Assembly (NCBI GenBank): GCA_021159825.1
Contig: JAGHDR010000045.1
Location: 1-7,806 of the forward strand
Reading direction: 5' to 3'
Source of the DNA: Deltaproteobacteria bacterium
GTDB lineage: Bacteria; Desulfobacterota; DSM-4660; Desulfatiglandales; Desulfatiglandaceae
Length of the DNA stretch: 7,806 nt
The position numbers and the translations under genes were made by a program. The notes beneath the pieces are model-generated. The model worked only from the letters and a program-made list of their open reading frames with translations. It did no database searches and was not told the DNA's origin. This document shows, one piece after another, positions 6,760 to 7,806 of this stretch (position 1 is the first letter of the stretch; each line of letters opens with the position of its first letter).

Positions 6760-6925
6760 AAATTAATTTCGGGGCATTGAGCTTGAAAACATGGGAAATT
6801 TCACTCTAGCGAGCCCTTCATGAAAAGTGGAAACACGTGAGTGTGGAATGGAAGCTTTCCAGGCAGAGATTAGTGAATATCTATCAATAGTTCAAAAGCA
6901 CTGAAGAATGCTTGGAGATGAAAAG

Positions 6926-7462
6926 ATGAATAAGATTTTTTTTGTTTTTTTGATTTTATTGCTTTTTTACCCAGCTGTTCTACTGGCCGATGATGGCCCT
7001 ATTTCGCAGAAAACCACTGAATATCTTAAACATTCCGAAAAAACAGCACAAAAACTTTTTGAAGAAAAATGTACCCAGTGCCATTCAGCAAAACAGGCTC
7101 TTTCAAAGAGAACATATCTAGATTGGAAAGATGGTATTGCTTATCGTCATGGAAAATCGGAGGATTGGCTTTCCGACTATGACGCACGTAACATTTTTAT
7201 GCATCTGGTGGTTCATTTAGAACCGGAAGTCAAAGAATCCGCGCTTTCTCAATCCGGTTTCGATAAAACCAACTGGCGATTTATCCTGGTTTACCTGATC
7301 GGCATCCTGGCTTATTGTTTCCTGGTCATCACCTTTTTGATTGGTTCGGTAAAATCACTAAGACGCCGTTTTTTTCGCTGGCATCGTTTTTGGGCTTCTT
7401 TTACCATAACCATCGCCTCTGTTCATGTTCTCTACGTTTTTTATTTTTTCTTTTTGAAATAG
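6926..7462 (+). CDS. Membrane-anchored monohaem c-type cytochrome, unassigned family
   Basis: A 178-residue protein. The ATG at 6926 is preferred over 6908 because GGAG (6914-6917) sits 8 bases ahead of it and it gives a clean Sec signal peptide (MNKIFF then a leucine-rich core, ending near LLA-DD at 21-23). A single haem c site CTQCH is at 49-53 in a small periplasmic domain (~25-115); M92 is a candidate distal ligand. Two membrane helices follow, at about 118-141 and 155-177. They are joined by the basic loop SVKSLRRRFFRWHR, which should face the cytoplasm. H153 at the edge and H167 inside the second helix are 14 apart, an arrangement reminiscent of cytochrome b-type ligand pairs, but a two-helix unit alone would need dimerisation to bind haem b that way. 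It probably passes electrons between a membrane complex and periplasmic partners. The exact partner is not evident: no oxidoreductase is adjacent. More AT-rich than the sugar operon. Confidence 0.85.
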   Translation: MNKIFFVFLILLLFYPAVLLADDGPISQKTTEYLKHSEKTAQKLFEEKCTQCHSAKQALSKRTYLDWKDGIAYRHGKSEDWLSDYDARNIFMHLVVHLEPEVKESALSQSGFDKTNWRFILVYLIGILAYCFLVITFLIGSVKSLRRRFFRWHRFWASFTITIASVHVLYVFYFFFLK

Positions 7463-7522
7463 AGGTTTACAGGCAATTTTTCAAGAAAAAATGAAGAATA
7501 TTAAAATACCTGATAAAAACAC

Positions 7523-7554
7523 TTGACTTTAGACCATGGTCCAAGGATTATATT
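7523..7554 (+). promoter_or_regulatory. MerR-type promoter/operator with long spacer
   Basis: TTGACT (7523-7528) and TATATT (7549-7554) are separated by 20 bp (19 if the -10 is read as TTATAT), longer than the standard 17. The spacer holds the perfect palindrome GACCATGGTC (7532-7541), extended to an imperfect dyad over 7527-7546. Over-long spacers spanned by a dyad are the hallmark of promoters that MerR-family activators remodel. It directs transcription into the merR gene itself. Confidence 0.85.
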
Positions 7555-7592
7555 GACAGTAGAAAATGAAGAAAAACTGCTGGGAGGCGAAA

Positions 7593-7806
7593 ATGAACGG
7601 ACAGACTATCGGCAAGCTGGCCCGGGCCGTGGGCGTGTCAACGGACACGATAAGATTTTACGAACGCCGCGGCCTGCTTTCACCGCCAGCCAGAACCGAT
7701 GCCAACTATCGCCTGTATCCGGAGAAAGATATACTGCGGCTGCAATTTATCAAAAGGGCCAAGGCTCTCGGTTTTACCCTGAACGAAGTCAAGGAATTGC
7801 TGGGCC
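7593..7806 (+). CDS. MerR-family transcriptional regulator, N-terminal part (runs off window)
   Basis: The ATG at 7593 follows a GGGAGG RBS (7582-7587), and 71 codons are visible before the window ends. The winged-helix DNA-binding domain is complete and canonical: TIGKLARAVGVSTDTIRFYERRGLL (residues 5-29), then the wing with NYRLYPEKDILRLQFIKRAKALGFTLNEVKELL. The sequence is closest in style to heavy-metal sensors (MerR, ZntR, CadR/PbrR), but the metal-binding cysteines lie in the missing C-terminal half, so the inducer cannot be named. The upstream long-spacer promoter points to autoregulation and to control of genes further downstream, outside the window. Confidence 0.93.
   Translation, partial: MNGQTIGKLARAVGVSTDTIRFYERRGLLSPPARTDANYRLYPEKDILRLQFIKRAKALGFTLNEVKELLG

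Noticed and set aside
6848..6904. Short ATG frame of 18 codons (MEAFQAEISEYL...) upstream of the cytochrome
   Set aside because: No RBS or recognisable homology. It is too short to support and may be debris from the deleted region.
7470..7500. Possible terminator hairpin after the cytochrome gene (ATTTTTC facing GAAAAAAT)
   Set aside because: An AT-only stem with a tiny loop and no following T-run. Too weak to call an intrinsic terminator.
1..7806. CRISPR array, tRNA, rRNA or replication origin
   Set aside because: No regularly spaced repeats, tRNA-like cloverleaf ends or rRNA-like conserved stretches were seen on either strand.

Overview
The window reads as a bacterial chromosome segment, most plausibly from a Desulfobacterota (deltaproteobacterial) or similar anaerobic lineage. 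That assignment is an inference. It rests on the ArsS-type selenoprotein tail, a membrane c-type cytochrome, and a carbohydrate operon pairing a GH63/MGH1-like hydrolase with DUF547. All supported genes lie on the + strand.

Layout: (1) 1-871 is an AT-rich stretch with a complete TetR-family repressor behind a good promoter that overlaps an inverted repeat. (2) 872-1220 is mostly non-coding and carries a broken IS91-like (Y2) transposase remnant. (3) 1232-6759 is a tightly packed oxidative pentose-phosphate operon: a short-form 6-phosphogluconate dehydrogenase, a GH63/MGH1-like glycosidase fused to DUF547, glucose-6-phosphate dehydrogenase (zwf), 6-phosphogluconolactonase (pgl), and the 5' end of a glucokinase (glk). 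(4) 6760-6925 is a short gap. (5) 6926-7462 encodes a secreted-then-anchored monohaem cytochrome c with two C-terminal membrane helices. (6) 7523-7806 is a MerR-type promoter followed by the N-terminal part of a MerR regulator that runs off the window.

As a pathway the operon makes sense: the glycosidase would release a sugar, glucokinase would phosphorylate it, and Zwf, Pgl and Gnd would oxidise it to ribulose 5-phosphate and reduced cofactor. However, its distal half is visibly damaged or remodelled. The zwf frame loses its C-terminal end and runs in frame into the C-terminal domain of the arsenosugar radical-SAM protein ArsS. pgl lacks roughly 80 internal residues, including its N-terminal catalytic motifs. 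glk stops after 42 codons and has a degraded phosphate-binding motif.

The most striking observation is at the end of the zwf-arsS chimera. The terminating UGA (6062-6064) falls exactly where ArsS proteins have a conserved C-terminal Cys/Sec. It is followed by a hairpin with an AGGU loop at SECIS-like spacing, then by six more codons matching the usual end of the family. The UGA is therefore probably (or was until recently) a selenocysteine codon, so the protein would end at 6085 rather than 6064. Whether the chimera is a real gene fusion, ongoing operon decay, or an assembly join cannot be settled from the sequence alone.
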